Below are positions 56,432-64,000 of a stretch of 64,000 nt of DNA, piece after piece. The stretch's first letter is position 1. The number at the start of each line of letters is the position of its first letter. The notes beneath the pieces are model-generated. The model saw nothing but the letters and a program-made list of their open reading frames with translations. It had not been told where the DNA came from and made no database searches. The translations under genes were made by a program, and so were the position numbers. The DNA is from Undibacterium piscinae (GTDB lineage: Bacteria; Pseudomonadota; Gammaproteobacteria; Burkholderiales; Burkholderiaceae_D). The stretch lies in the NCBI GenBank assembly GCA_003970805.2, contig CP051152.1, forward strand, positions 4,092,001 through 4,156,000. The letters run 5' to 3'.

Positions 56432-57634
56432 TTGAGTACTTTTATTGATATTGCAATAGATTTTTTATCCAATGGCATTACGCGTGCTACTGGTTGGCAG
56501 GTTTTTATTTTTACGATGGTCGTTACTCATATAACCATTGCAAGTGTGACGATTTTCCTGCATCGCTGCCAAGCCCATCGGGCGCTGGAGTTACATGCGA
56601 TTCCTAGTCATTTTTTCCGTTTCTGGCTTTGGCTAACTACCGGTCAGGTGACGAAAGAGTGGGCCGCAGTACATCGCAAGCATCATGCCAAATGTGAAAC
56701 TGTAGACGATCCGCATAGCCCGGTGACGCGTGGCATCAAAAAAGTTTTGTTTGAAGGTGCGGAGCTGTATCGGATAGAGTCGAAAAATCTTGAAACGATA
56801 CAGAAGTATGGACATGGAACGCCCGACGACTGGATGGAAAAAAACGTTTATACAGGCTTTAGCTGGGCAGGCATGATATTGATGTTGTTCATTGATGTGC
56901 TGTTGTTTGGCGTAATCGGCGTCACTGTTTGGGCTGTGCAGATGATGTGGATACCAGTAACCGCCGCTGGAATTATCAACGGTATAGGTCACTACTGGGG
57001 TTATCGTAATTATGACTGCGTAGATGCTTCAACCAACATTCTCCCTATCGGGATATTAATTGGTGGTGAGGAGTTGCATAATAATCACCATACTTTCGGT
57101 ACTTCAGCTAAATTATCTTCTAAGTGGTATGAGTTCGATATCGGTTGGATGTATATACGCTGCATGGAAATCATAGGCTTGGCGAAGGTCAGAAAGGTCG
57201 CGCCAGAGCCTAAGTTTGCGGAAATAAAAACGGTAATTGACATGGATACCTTACAGGCTGTCATTACAAACCGCTATGACGTGATGGCTAAGTATACGAA
57301 GTCGCTGGGCAAGGCGTGGCGTAGTGAGATTGCGCAATTACGTGAAAAAAAGCAATTTGAAGATGGATTTTTAAAACTCGCCAAAAAATACTTGCAGCGT
57401 GAACCTAGTAAGCTTGAAGCTCCCCAAAAGCAGCAATTGTCGGAATTGCTTGCCCACAGCGCTGCCTTAAAAACTATGCATGATATGCGTGTGGAGTTAG
57501 GCTTGATTTGGGAACGTTCTACCGTCAGTCGCGAACAATTGGTGCAGCAGTTGCAAGATTGGTGTGTAAGGGCTGAAGCCTCAGGAATTCAGACTTTACA
57601 TGACTTTTCCCGCCGGCTCCGTACTTACGCTTAG
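56432..57634 (+). CDS. Fatty acid desaturase (acyl-CoA/delta-9 type)
   Basis: A membrane di-iron desaturase. The three histidine boxes are HRCQAHRALELH (about residue 42), EWAAVHRKHHAKC (about 80) and GGEELHNNHHTFG (about 212). Several hydrophobic helices flank them. The C-terminal 130 residues are a basic, helical extension. The TTG at 56432 (GGAG 10 bases upstream, product 400 residues) is preferred; a GTG at 56390 would add 14 residues. It should introduce double bonds into membrane lipids. Confidence 0.85.
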   Translation: MSTFIDIAIDFLSNGITRATGWQVFIFTMVVTHITIASVTIFLHRCQAHRALELHAIPSHFFRFWLWLTTGQVTKEWAAVHRKHHAKCETVDDPHSPVTRGIKKVLFEGAELYRIESKNLETIQKYGHGTPDDWMEKNVYTGFSWAGMILMLFIDVLLFGVIGVTVWAVQMMWIPVTAAGIINGIGHYWGYRNYDCVDASTNILPIGILIGGEELHNNHHTFGTSAKLSSKWYEFDIGWMYIRCMEIIGLAKVRKVAPEPKFAEIKTVIDMDTLQAVITNRYDVMAKYTKSLGKAWRSEIAQLREKKQFEDGFLKLAKKYLQREPSKLEAPQKQQLSELLAHSAALKTMHDMRVELGLIWERSTVSREQLVQQLQDWCVRAEASGIQTLHDFSRRLRTYA

Positions 57635-57668
57635 TCATGTCTACTTAGTAATGCCGATTGATTGAAAA

Positions 57669-57701
57669 TAAAAATGACACTCTTTGGGTGTCATTTTTTT
57701 T
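57669..57701 (+). terminator. Terminator after the desaturase gene
   Basis: AAAATGACAC pairs with GTGTCATTTT around TCTTTGG, followed by T run. Confidence 0.93.
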
Positions 57702-57814
57702 GCCGGCGTAAAGCTATTTTTTTAAGCTGTATGTCGACCTAAGAACCCGGCGATTAAGAGATGTACATAGCCATGTGCGCTCTGATATTTGCTTTTAGAT
57801 AGAGACATCAGGCG

Positions 57815-57844
57815 AAAAAAAACCCGCAAAATTTGCGGGTTCTT
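57815..57844 (-). terminator. Terminator of the rpmB-rpmG operon
   Basis: On the minus strand ACCCGCAAA pairs with TTTGCGGGT, then TTTTTTTCG. It lies 16 bp after the rpmG stop. Confidence 0.92.
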
Positions 57845-57859
57845 TAGAAAGAACTAGAT

Positions 57860-58027
57860 TTATTTAATCTTAGTTTCTTTGTAGATAACATGCTTACGTG
57901 CCTTAGGATCAAACTTCATGATCTCCATTTTTTCAGGCATAGTGCGCTTGTTTTTTGATGTGGTATAGAAATGACCTGTACCAGCAGTCGATTCCAGTTT
58001 GATTTTGTCGCGACCAGATTTAGCCAT
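57860..58027 (-). CDS. rpmG: Ribosomal protein bL33
   Basis: A 55-residue 50S protein. It begins [20 protein letters not shown] and continues [20 protein letters not shown], ending [10 protein letters not shown], the standard bL33 pattern of proteobacteria without the Cys4 zinc ribbon. It is separated by 26 bp from rpmB upstream on the same strand. Confidence 0.97.
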   Translation of the reverse strand: MAKSGRDKIKLESTAGTGHFYTTSKNKRTMPEKMEIMKFDPKARKHVIYKETKIK

Positions 58028-58053
58028 GATATTTCCCTAACAATGATTTTCGC

Positions 58054-58290
58054 TTAAACTTTTTCGCCGCGAGCACGCATATCAACCAAAACGGCATCGA
58101 TGCCAATTTTGTCTACGATACGCAGGCCAGCATTAGACAAACGCAGGGCAACCCAGCGATTCTCTGATTCGACGAAAAAACGACGATTTTGCAGATTTGG
58201 CAAAAAACGACGTTTTGTTTTGTTGTTCGCATGGGAAACATTGTTGCCAACCATTGGCCCCTTCCCAGTAACTTGGCAGACACGCGCCAT
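58054..58290 (-). CDS. rpmB: Ribosomal protein bL28
   Basis: A 78-residue 50S protein, starting [20 protein letters not shown] and continuing [19 protein letters not shown], the family signature; it ends DMRARGEKV. It forms an operon with rpmG, the conserved rpmBG arrangement. Confidence 0.97.
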   Translation of the reverse strand: MARVCQVTGKGPMVGNNVSHANNKTKRRFLPNLQNRRFFVESENRWVALRLSNAGLRIVDKIGIDAVLVDMRARGEKV

Positions 58291-58427
58291 GTTTCACTCC
58301 TTAATGGTTTCCGAAATTGGAAAAACGCAAGTATATACAAAAATCTATGATTTATCAACGACTTGCGAAAAACAATTGTGTCTTTGTTGTTTAAAATTAT
58401 TTAACAATTGTGACCATGTGAATAAAT

Positions 58428-59102
58428 TTATATCTGTCCGTGTTCTGCAAAGGAATATACATGCGGATTTGCTATGATGAAGTGATCAAGAACGCGAATG
58501 TCGACCAATGCCAATGCTTGTTTTAATGTATTGGTTAACGAAATATCTGCCTGACTCGGTTCGCATGAGCCGGACGGATGGTTGTGCGCCAGAATGATAC
58601 TTGCGGCATTATGAAGTAAGCCTGCTTTTACGACTTCTCGTGGGTAAACATTGGCGTGGCTGAGCGTGCCACGAAAAAGTTCTTCCGACAGAATCAGCCT
58701 GTTTTTAACATCCAGAAATAGAACGGCGAAAGACTCATAGGGCTTGTTGCCTATTAATAATTGCAGATAATTTTTGACCGCGTTGGGCGAGGAAAGGCTG
58801 GTGGAAATTTTTAATTCTTCCGAGATCGCACGTTTTGCCAATTCGAGTGCTGCATGGAATTGGGCATATTTAGCATGTCCCAGACCGTGGATCGCCGAAA
58901 ACTCTGCGGTACTGGCCGAGAATAAAGCGGTAAGTGAGCCAAATTTGCTGAGCATATCGCGCCCTAGATCTACCGCACTTTTACCTTTGACACCCACTCT
59001 GAGGAAAACGGCAAGCAACTCGGCATCTGAGAGCGCTGCAGCTCCAAATTTAATTAAGCGCTCCCGAGGGCGCTGATCCTCTGGCCATTCGTTGATTCCC
59101 AT
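58428..59102 (-). CDS. radC: RadC family JAB1/MPN-domain protein
   Basis: A 224-residue protein with an N-terminal helix-hairpin-helix domain (RERLIKFGAAALSDAELLAV) and a C-terminal JAB/MPN metalloprotease-like domain. The metal-binding motif is AHNHPSGSCEPSQADI, preceded by EVVKAGLLHNAASIIL. Name apart, a DNA repair role is not established in this family. It is divergent from the FKBP gene. Confidence 0.92.
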   Translation of the reverse strand: MGINEWPEDQRPRERLIKFGAAALSDAELLAVFLRVGVKGKSAVDLGRDMLSKFGSLTALFSASTAEFSAIHGLGHAKYAQFHAALELAKRAISEELKISTSLSSPNAVKNYLQLLIGNKPYESFAVLFLDVKNRLILSEELFRGTLSHANVYPREVVKAGLLHNAASIILAHNHPSGSCEPSQADISLTNTLKQALALVDIRVLDHFIIANPHVYSFAEHGQI

Positions 59103-59198
59103 TGAGTACCCCCTAGATAGTAAATAAGAACCGAGATGAAATCATCTTGAGGCTCTAGCTGATTTACAATATCGGCTTATTCGAACTCTTTCAGAATT

Positions 59199-59654
59199 AT
59201 GTCCCAGCCATCTATTCCAGTCGTCACCCCAGACGCATACCTTACTTTACATTATCGCTTGCGTAGTCCTGACGGCGATGAAATATTAAGTACCTTTAAT
59301 GATAGCCCCGCAACATTGCAAATGGGGGGCGGGCAACTTGCTCCTCAACTGGAAACAGCATTGCTTGGATTGGAAGAAGGTTCGCATACGATACTAGAAC
59401 TGACTCCGGAAAAGGCCTTCGGAGCGCGTAACTCCAGTTTAATTCAACGTGTTTCACTTGCTACTTTGCAAGAGAATTCTGCGTTTGGAGAACAGCATGT
59501 AATCGGTGATTTAGTTGAGTTTTCAGCGCCTTCAGGTGGTCGATTTGCCGGAGTGCTGCATTCCTTGGATGCAGATGGTGCTCTGTTTGACTTTAATCAT
59601 CCGCTGGCAGGAAAGACTGTTTCATTCGAAGTGCAAATAATCGGAATCTTATAG
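59199..59654 (+). CDS. slpA: FKBP-type peptidyl-prolyl isomerase (SlpA-like)
   Basis: A 151-residue proline isomerase of the SlyD/SlpA group. The FKBP core has LTLHYRLRSPDGDEILSTFN and GGQLAPQLETALLGLEEGSH; an inserted flap domain spans about residues 75-125 (ARNSSLIQRVSLATLQENSA) and NHPLAGKTVSFEV ends the fold. The His-rich tail of SlyD is absent. It precedes ispH by 3 bp, the conserved slpA-ispH order. Confidence 0.92.
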   Translation: MSQPSIPVVTPDAYLTLHYRLRSPDGDEILSTFNDSPATLQMGGGQLAPQLETALLGLEEGSHTILELTPEKAFGARNSSLIQRVSLATLQENSAFGEQHVIGDLVEFSAPSGGRFAGVLHSLDADGALFDFNHPLAGKTVSFEVQIIGIL

Positions 59655-59657
59655 TTT

Positions 59658-60593
59658 ATGGATGCAGAAATTTTATTGGCGCAGCCCAGAGGGTTTTGCG
59701 CCGGGGTAGATCGAGCCATAGAAATAGTCGAGCGCGCCTTGCTGCAGTTTGGCGCTCCTATCTATGTTCGCCATGAAATTGTTCATAATGCTTATGTTGT
59801 GAATGATTTAAGAAGTAAAGGGGCTATTTTTATTGAAGAATTGAGCGATGTTCCTTCAGGAAATACCTTGATCTTTTCCGCGCACGGTGTTTCGCAAATG
59901 ATCAAGAAAGAAGCCGAGGCGAGAGGTTTGAGAGTCTTTGACGCTACGTGCCCTTTGGTGACAAAAGTACATATGGAAGTCGCAAAAATGCGACGTGAAA
60001 AACGTGAAATCATTATGATAGGACATCACGGTCATCCCGAGGTTGAGGGAACCATGGGTCAAAGTGATGGTGGAATGTATCTGGTTGAAACTGTGGCCGA
60101 TGTCGAAAAGTTAGATGTCATAGATCCAACGATGCTGGCATACGTATCTCAGACCACGTTGTCAGTGGACGATACTATAGAGATCATTGCCGCACTGAAT
60201 AATAAATTCCCGGATATTATCGAACCTAAAAAGGGCGACATTTGCTATGCCACGACTAATCGGCAGGAAGCGGTGAAATTCATGGCTCCGCAAGTTGATT
60301 TGCTTATTGTGGTCGGTAGCATCAATAGCTCCAATTCGAATCGTTTAAAAGAAGTAGCGCAAAAGAAAGGCGTTACTTCTTATATGGTGGATACTGCGGA
60401 TCAAATTAATCCTGATTGGATCCTTGATTGCGAGCGTATAGGTGTGACCGCGGGAGCTTCGGCGCCAGAATTATTGGTACAAGAAGTGATTGAGCGCCTT
60501 AAGCAATTAGGCGCGAAGCGTGTACGCACATTGGATGGCGTTGAGGAAAATGTAACTTTCCCTATGCCAAAAGGCTTGGCGGGTATAAGATAA
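59658..60593 (+). CDS. ispH: 4-hydroxy-3-methylbut-2-enyl diphosphate reductase
   Basis: Last enzyme of the MEP isoprenoid pathway, a 4Fe-4S protein of 311 residues. The three cluster cysteines are in [35 protein letters not shown] and [16 protein letters not shown]. The active-site segment is [20 protein letters not shown]. It makes IPP and DMAPP in the cytoplasm. It follows slpA directly. Confidence 0.97.
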   Translation: MDAEILLAQPRGFCAGVDRAIEIVERALLQFGAPIYVRHEIVHNAYVVNDLRSKGAIFIEELSDVPSGNTLIFSAHGVSQMIKKEAEARGLRVFDATCPLVTKVHMEVAKMRREKREIIMIGHHGHPEVEGTMGQSDGGMYLVETVADVEKLDVIDPTMLAYVSQTTLSVDDTIEIIAALNNKFPDIIEPKKGDICYATTNRQEAVKFMAPQVDLLIVVGSINSSNSNRLKEVAQKKGVTSYMVDTADQINPDWILDCERIGVTAGASAPELLVQEVIERLKQLGAKRVRTLDGVEENVTFPMPKGLAGIR

Positions 60594-60884
60594 TTTAGAA
60601 TTGTCACGTATTTTTTTAAATAAAAATTCGTGTTTTCTAATTATTCGATACTTTATTTTGTATATTCATCGTTAACATTACGCGGCGATGATTCAGGTTA
60701 GTTTAGTGATGTACTAATTGGATAGTTGCATAGTAGTATTGATCTTGTTTGACGATGTTGCTGGTGCCGCTTTTTGTGACGACGCTATCAAATAGTGATT
60801 TGGCCTGACATTGCCACGCATGATAAGTAAAGTAAAAAATATTATAAAAATAGTCCCATTTAAGTTGTCGAGGAGAGTCTTACC

Positions 60885-60938
60885 ATGAATTTTCATTACG
60901 TTTATATGTTGGAAAATATTGCATGTCTGTTCGGATAA
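60885..60938 (+). CDS. Candidate 17-residue peptide gene
   Basis: The frame MNFHYVYMLENIACLFG starts 15 bases after a strong GAGGAG ribosome site and ends 18 bp before a strong terminator-like hairpin. It is followed 92 bp later by livH. It could be an attenuation leader for the liv operon, although Leu, Ile and Val codons are few (four of 17). Alternatively, it is an independent small peptide or chance. The nucleotide arrangement, not the protein, is the evidence. Confidence 0.35.
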   Translation: MNFHYVYMLENIACLFG

Positions 60939-60955
60939 GCGCAGCCTGAATTTTA

Positions 60956-60985
60956 GCGGCCCCCTAATTTTAGGGAGCCGCTTTT
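60956..60985 (+). terminator. Hairpin terminator before the liv operon
   Basis: GCGGC-C-CCCTAA pairs with TTAGGG-A-GCCGC with one mismatch and is followed by TTTTG. It lies between the small peptide frame and livH, so it may be an attenuator or simply end an upstream transcript. Confidence 0.75.
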
Positions 60986-61076
60986 GCTATCCGGATTTCA
61001 TTTAATTTATGTCGGGTAGCATTCAGGTGCATTGCTTTGATGAAAATTTTAATTTGTTTATAGAAAGAGAAACGAC

Positions 61077-62006
61077 ATGGATACCTTTATCCAACAAATT
61101 ATTAATGGCCTGGTACTCGGGAGTATGTATGCCCTGGTAGCCTTAGGTTACACCATGGTCTACGGTGTTCTTAACCTGATTAATTTTGCCCATGGCGAAG
61201 TGCTGATGGTGGGCGCAATGGCTGGTTTGAGTATTCTTAAACTGTTGCAAGTGTTTGCTCCCGATTTGCCAGGAATGGTGAAATTGATGATTGCGATTCT
61301 TGGTGCAATACCGGTTTGTATCGCGCTTAATGTGTTGATTGAGCGTGTTGCATATCGCAAACTGCGAAATGCTCCAAGGTTAGCTCCTTTGATTACTGCA
61401 ATTGGGGTGTCAATTTTAGTGCAAACTTTTGCGATGATGATATGGGGACGCAGCCCAATTCCATTCCCTCCTATCATGCCTTCCACTCCGGTAAATATTG
61501 GTGGTGCGGTAATTTCTCAGACACAAATTTTATTGTTGGCTCTGGCGACACTTGCCATGGTCGGATTAGTCTTGTTAGTCGAGAAAACTAAAATGGGGCG
61601 CGCTATGCGTGCGACAGCTGAGAATCCTAGGGTCGCCGGGTTGATGGGGGTTGACTCGAATAAGGTGATTGTCGCAACATTCGCGATTGGTGCTGCGCTG
61701 GCAGCGATTGCCGGAGTAATGTGGGCTGCAAACTATTCATCTGCCCAGTTTGCAATGGGTTTTGTTCCTGGATTAAAAGCGTTTTCCGCTGCTGTATTGG
61801 GTGGCATAGGCAATATATACGGAGCGATGGTGGGAGGAATTCTTCTCGGTCTCATCGAGAGCTTGGGTGCCGGTTACATTGGTGACCTTACTGGCGGCGT
61901 CCTTGGAAGTCACTATCAGGATATTTTTGCTTTCGTCGTATTAATTATAGTACTCACATTGCGTCCGTCCGGCATTATGGGTGAACGTGTTGCTGATCGA
62001 GCATAA
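61077..62006 (+). CDS. livH: Branched-chain amino acid ABC transporter permease LivH
   Basis: Inner-membrane permease of 309 residues with eight or so helices. Family motifs are GLVLGSMYALVALGYTMVYG, NLINFAHGEVLMVGAMAGL near the start, and AVLGGIGNIYGAMVGGILLG followed by SLGAGYIGDL. It forms the pore with LivM for import of leucine, isoleucine and valine. It is the first gene of livHMG(F). Confidence 0.95.
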   Translation: MDTFIQQIINGLVLGSMYALVALGYTMVYGVLNLINFAHGEVLMVGAMAGLSILKLLQVFAPDLPGMVKLMIAILGAIPVCIALNVLIERVAYRKLRNAPRLAPLITAIGVSILVQTFAMMIWGRSPIPFPPIMPSTPVNIGGAVISQTQILLLALATLAMVGLVLLVEKTKMGRAMRATAENPRVAGLMGVDSNKVIVATFAIGAALAAIAGVMWAANYSSAQFAMGFVPGLKAFSAAVLGGIGNIYGAMVGGILLGLIESLGAGYIGDLTGGVLGSHYQDIFAFVVLIIVLTLRPSGIMGERVADRA

Positions 62007-62016
62007 GGAGAAAACA

Positions 62017-63207
62017 ATGTCTAATATGTTTGATATAAAAAGTAATCCAGCTAAGGCTTACACTAGCTTCGCCGTGATGGGAATTTTGCTCGTGTTGTTT
62101 CCTTTTGTTGCCGCAAATTTTGGTAACTCCTGGGTACGTATTATTGATTTCGCTTTGCTTTATATCATGTTGGCACTCGGTCTCAATATTGTTGTGGGAT
62201 TCGCAGGATTGCTTGATCTTGGTTATATTGCGTTTTATGCCGTCGGTGCATATTTGGCGGCATTGCTAGGGTCACAGCAGTTCGCGGTGGTGCTCGAGTC
62301 TTTTGTGAATAACTACCCAGCATTAGGGAATTTTTTAGTGAGTTTGTTTGGCCCTGAGATAACTCAGAATGGTCTCCATCTGTCTGTATGGGTTATTGTT
62401 CCCTTGGCTGCGGTCTTGGCTGGCTTGTTTGGCGCTTTGCTAGGGGCACCAACCTTAAAGTTGCGCGGTGATTATTTAGCTATCGTTACTTTGGGTTTTG
62501 GTGAAATTATTCGTATTTTTATGAATAATTTGAATTCGCCTATCAATTTTACGAACGGCCCGCAGGGTATCAATATGATTGACCCAATTCGTATTTTTGG
62601 AGTCTCTTTGGCTGGTGAATCTGGTTCAAATGCGACTGTCGTCATCGGTGGTTTCAGTATGCCGTCTGTCAATGCCTATTATTTTTTGTTTTTGGCATTA
62701 TGTATAGCAATCGTGATCATTTCGCTTCGCTTGCAGGACTCCCGCCTCGGACGTGCATGGGTTGCGATTCGTGAGGATGAGATTGCTGCAAAGGCGATGG
62801 GTATTAATACCCGAAATATGAAGTTACTCGCATTTTCTATGGGTGCTTCGTTTGGCGGTGTCTCCGGTGCGATGTTCGCCTCGTTTCAAGGATTTGTTTC
62901 TCCTGAATCGTTCTCCTTGATGGAGTCTATCGTGATTTTGGCAATGGTTGTGCTCGGTGGGATTGGGCATATTCCGGGTGTGATTTTGGGGGCGGTGTTA
63001 CTCGCGGCACTACCTGAGGTCTTGCGTCACGTGGTTGAGCCTGTGCAAATGATGCTTTTTGGGAAAATTTGGATAGAAGCTGAGGTCTTACGTCAGTTAT
63101 TGTATGGTTTTGCGATGGTTGCAATCATGCTTAATCGTCCAGCAGGTTTATGGCCGGCACCAAAGCACGAAGATAAAATGCCTAATACCAACGAAGCTGC
63201 GGCATAA
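62017..63207 (+). CDS. livM: Branched-chain amino acid ABC transporter permease LivM
   Basis: Second permease, 396 residues, with nine or so helices. Motifs are LALGLNIVVGFAGLLDLGYI, IVTLGFGEIIRIFMNNLNS, then NITNGPQGI-like FTNGPQGINM, and SFGGVSGAMFASFQGFVSPE. The ATG at 62017 follows AAGGAG 9 bases upstream and 10 bp after the livH stop; the longer frame overlapping livH is rejected. Confidence 0.95.
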   Translation: MSNMFDIKSNPAKAYTSFAVMGILLVLFPFVAANFGNSWVRIIDFALLYIMLALGLNIVVGFAGLLDLGYIAFYAVGAYLAALLGSQQFAVVLESFVNNYPALGNFLVSLFGPEITQNGLHLSVWVIVPLAAVLAGLFGALLGAPTLKLRGDYLAIVTLGFGEIIRIFMNNLNSPINFTNGPQGINMIDPIRIFGVSLAGESGSNATVVIGGFSMPSVNAYYFLFLALCIAIVIISLRLQDSRLGRAWVAIREDEIAAKAMGINTRNMKLLAFSMGASFGGVSGAMFASFQGFVSPESFSLMESIVILAMVVLGGIGHIPGVILGAVLLAALPEVLRHVVEPVQMMLFGKIWIEAEVLRQLLYGFAMVAIMLNRPAGLWPAPKHEDKMPNTNEAAA

Positions 63208-63218
63208 GGAATAGCGAT

Positions 63219-63988
63219 ATGACTCAACAGACTGTTTTGAAAATTGAGGGTGCCAATAAACGTTTTGGCGGACTGCAAGCTTTGTCCAATGTGGGCATCA
63301 ATATTAAAGAAGGTCAGATTTACGGTTTAATCGGCCCCAACGGTGCGGGAAAACAACATTTTTTAATGTGATTACCGGGCTTTATCAGCCAGACACCGGT
63401 ACTTTTGAACTTGCTGGAAAACCATATTCACCGTCAGCACCGCATGAAGTAGCGAGAGCCGGCATTGCGCGAACATTTCAGAATATTCGTCTTTTCGGTG
63501 AGATGACTGCATTAGAAAACGTCATGGTGGGTCGGCATATACGTACGCATCAAGGGGTCTTTGGTGCTATTTTTAGAGGCTCTGCAGCTCGTAAAGAAGA
63601 GGCTGAGATTCGTCTGCGTGCGCAAGAGTTACTCGATTTTGTCGGTATCGGACAGTTTGCTGACCGGACTTCGAAATTCTTATCTTATGGCGATCAGCGC
63701 CGTTTAGAGATTGCTCGCGCACTGGCAACAGACCCTAAGTTACTTGCGCTTGATGAGCCGGCTGCGGGAATGAATGCAACAGAGAAACTTGCATTGCGTG
63801 AGTTACTGGTGAAGATTAAGGCCGAGGGAAAAACGATTTTGTTGATTGAGCATGACGTCAAATTGATGATGGGCTTGTGTGATCGGATAACCGTGCTTGA
63901 TTACGGCAAGCCAATTGCAGAAGGCGTGCCGGCAGAGATACAAAAAAATCCGGCAGTTATTGAGGCATATTTGGGAGGTGGTCACTAA
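63219..63988 (+). CDS. livG: Branched-chain amino acid ABC transporter ATPase LivG, frameshifted
   Basis: ABC ATPase of about 256 residues. It begins MTQQTVLKIEGANKRFGGLQ, and the Walker A reads GLIGPNGAGK before the frame breaks at the A4 tract 63350-63353; adding one A gives GAGKTTFFNVITGLYQPDTG. Later motifs are FQNIRLFGEMTALENVMVG, the signature LSYGDQRRLEIARALATDPK and Walker B LLALDEPAAGMN. The error falls inside Walker A, which no functional gene would tolerate, so sequence error is likely. Confidence 0.92.
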
Positions 63989-64000
63989 TGGTTCAAAATG
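63988..64000 (+). CDS. livF: Start of the next liv ATPase gene (livF), truncated by the window edge
   Basis: ATGGTTCAAAATG starts on the last base of the livG stop codon (TAATG overlap). Only four codons are visible; the identity comes from the usual livHMGF order. Confidence 0.5.

Overview
This window looks like a chromosomal segment of a betaproteobacterium of the order Burkholderiales, most likely Oxalobacteraceae (an Undibacterium- or Herminiimonas-like organism). That placement is inferred from protein resemblance, gene order (zapB-zapA-6S RNA, sodB-xseA-exbB-exbD-lpxK-kdsB-adk) and moderate base composition; no rRNA is present to confirm it. Almost all of it is housekeeping. There is one intact IS30-family insertion sequence and no prophage or CRISPR array.

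Layout. 1-6.6 kb: start of rho, trxA, the zapB-like/zapA pair, 6S RNA, an EVE-domain protein, an enoyl-CoA hydratase, lgt, a LysR regulator, a 10-copy heptamer repeat, a small Trp-rich membrane protein and a cytochrome c. 6.6-14.2 kb: a decayed livJ-type gene, the NAD synthesis genes nadA, nadC and nadB split by the IS30 element, and purT. 14.2-17 kb: HU, two tRNAs, ppiD. 17-32 kb: a microaerobic block with an FNR box, ccoNOQP, ccoG, ccoH, hemN, a TauE/SafE-like protein, then a sensor kinase, a universal stress protein, an Fnr-like regulator, two response regulators and dbpA. 32-41 kb: initiator tRNA, a TPR-GAF-GGDEF protein, ppnN, cheV, a secreted Tyr-rich protein, sodB, xseA. 41.3-43.1 kb: a large non-coding repeat array. 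43-64 kb: exbBD, lpxK, kdsB, adk, a proton-pumping pyrophosphatase, an SDR dehydrogenase, a patatin, a barnase/barstar-like pair, purN, an RsmB-type methyltransferase, an MscS channel, a desaturase, rpmB-rpmG, radC, an FKBP isomerase, ispH and the livHMG(F) transporter genes.

The most striking feature is the 1.6-kb array at 41,424-42,982 in the divergent xseA/exbB gap. It holds nine recognisable units with a period near 170 bp, plus one decayed unit. Each unit has a match to the IHF consensus (WATCAANNNNTTR), then, at an almost fixed distance, two direct DnaA-box-like nonamers and one inverted one. The variable filler keeps its length while its sequence drifts. This is the signature expected of a replication-control locus: an origin, or a datA/DARS-like site where DnaA is bound with IHF. 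I know of no described locus with this architecture.

Seven genes (rho, the livJ relic, nadA, hemN, the GGDEF gene, mscS, livG) are broken by one- or two-base shifts, mostly at homopolymers. Because several are normally essential or conserved, sequencing error is the simplest explanation for most of them. The livJ relic also has an unrecognisable 5' part and is probably a true pseudogene.
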